This document shows positions 7,721 to 8,033 of a stretch of 8,033 bases of DNA, in pieces (position 1 is the stretch's first letter; each line of letters begins with the position of its first letter). The notes under the pieces were generated by a model. The model was not told the origin of the DNA, searched no databases, and was given only the letters and a program-made list of their open reading frames with translations. Location: NCBI GenBank assembly GCA_030049955.1, contig JASIJX010000410.1, positions 1-8,033 on the forward strand. The letters run 5' to 3'. This stretch comes from Acidobacteriaceae bacterium (GTDB taxonomy: Bacteria > Acidobacteriota > Terriglobia > Terriglobales > Acidobacteriaceae). The position numbers and the translations under genes were made by a program.

Positions 7721-7768
7721 AAGGCAGGCTGTCATCCTGAGCGCAGCGAAGGATCTGCGGTTGCCTTT
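7721..7768 (+). terminator. Possible typA terminator built around the intergenic hairpin repeat
   Basis: AAGGCA (7721-7726) is complementary to TGCCTT (7762-7767), enclosing an inner ATCCT (7734-7738) / AGGAT (7750-7754) stem. The 3' arm ends in TTT. The long internal loop and short T-run make it a weak intrinsic terminator prediction, but it is the only candidate between typA and the right-edge frame. Confidence 0.35.
7730..7757. repeat. Interspersed intergenic hairpin repeat
   Basis: The element has the core ATCCTGAGCGCAGCGAAGGA, with ATCCT and AGGAT arms around an 11-base GC-rich loop. I recognise closely similar sequences as recurrent intergenic elements in acidobacterial and some other genomes; this is recollection, not a search. 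It resembles a REP/MITE-like short palindromic element. Only one copy is in this window. Confidence 0.5.
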
Positions 7769-7796
7769 ACCTGTAATCTTGAATCGTATGAGTTAG

Positions 7797-8033
7797 CAAT
7801 TACCGCAGCTACTCGCCGAAGGCTCCGTTCTCCGAGATAAGGAGTACGCATGGGAACCGAATGCGTTTCCCAAGGCGGTTTCGAACGCTCCTCATCTGGG
7901 CTACGCCTGTCTAGGTGGCCAGTTCTGGATACTTCTTCCAGACAATTCACTCTGCGAGTTGTTCTGGATCGAGGCAAATGCATCGGATCGCGCATCAGAT
8001 GAGTTGTGGCCAGCATTCGCGAAGCGTTCGTGC
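7797..8033 (+). CDS. Open frame of unknown function, 5' interrupted by TAG, 3' end outside window
   Basis: After a TAG at 7794-7796 this frame stays open for 79 codons to the window edge. It reads like real protein: it begins QLPQLLAEGSVLRDKEYAW and continues through LGGQFWILLPDNSLCELFWI, rich in Trp, Phe and Leu with no low complexity. No ATG, GTG or TTG occurs in the early part after the TAG. The only upstream in-frame ATG, at 7788, gives Met-Ser-stop. Either a point mutation created an amber codon at position 3 (a pseudogene), or translation begins at a non-standard codon. There is no good Shine-Dalgarno. A GGAG-preceded ATG at 7850 lies in another frame and gives an unconvincing 50-odd residue product. 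I do not recognise the family. The opposite-strand frame over the same region looks like a shadow. Confidence 0.45.

Noticed and set aside
7732..8016. 94-aa minus-strand open frame at the right edge
   Set aside because: It runs through the intergenic hairpin repeat and reads as Arg/Ser-rich; the plus-strand frame over the same bases has better protein composition. Not fully excluded.

Overview
The window looks like bacterial chromosome of fairly high GC. The TypA sequence, the secreted Pro/Ala-rich protein and an intergenic 'ATCCT...AGGAT' hairpin repeat fit an acidobacterial (Terriglobia-like) genome. That placement is inference from recognition, not a computed result.

Layout. The left edge (1-623, minus strand) holds the N-terminal two thirds or so of a calcineurin-like/purple-acid-phosphatase-like metallophosphoesterase that runs out of the window. 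It has an excellent Shine-Dalgarno. A near-consensus sigma-70 promoter lies about 240 bases upstream, so the leader is long and contains a hairpin. This segment is visibly less GC-rich than the rest. At 959-2178 (minus strand) two genes overlap by 4 bases: a 245-aa protein of unknown function with a winged-helix-like C-terminal half, then a 161-aa PIN-domain protein. The layout is that of a VapBC-style toxin-antitoxin pair, but three of the four PIN acidic residues are replaced.

A gene-poor stretch of about 570 bases (2179-2748) separates this from a rightward block. First comes a 937-aa secreted protein of unknown function with a long Pro/Ala/Ser/Thr-rich tail. After 19 bases follows a 42-aa single-pass membrane protein, then a hairpin terminator whose 3' half has been duplicated in tandem. 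Next is typA (bipA), the ribosome-associated translational GTPase, complete at 607 aa with a GTG start. Downstream of typA are a short direct repeat and an intergenic hairpin repeat that may end typA transcription. The last 237 bases form an open plus-strand frame that reads like a real protein but has an in-frame TAG two codons after its only upstream ATG; it runs off the right edge.

Only typA has a confidently known role. The metallophosphoesterase and PIN protein have recognisable folds. The 245-aa, 937-aa and 42-aa products and the right-edge frame are not recognised. I see no tRNA, rRNA, CRISPR array or insertion sequence. The most unusual items are the degenerate PIN pair, the secreted protein/mini-membrane-protein pair, the duplicated terminator half, and the amber-interrupted frame at the right end.
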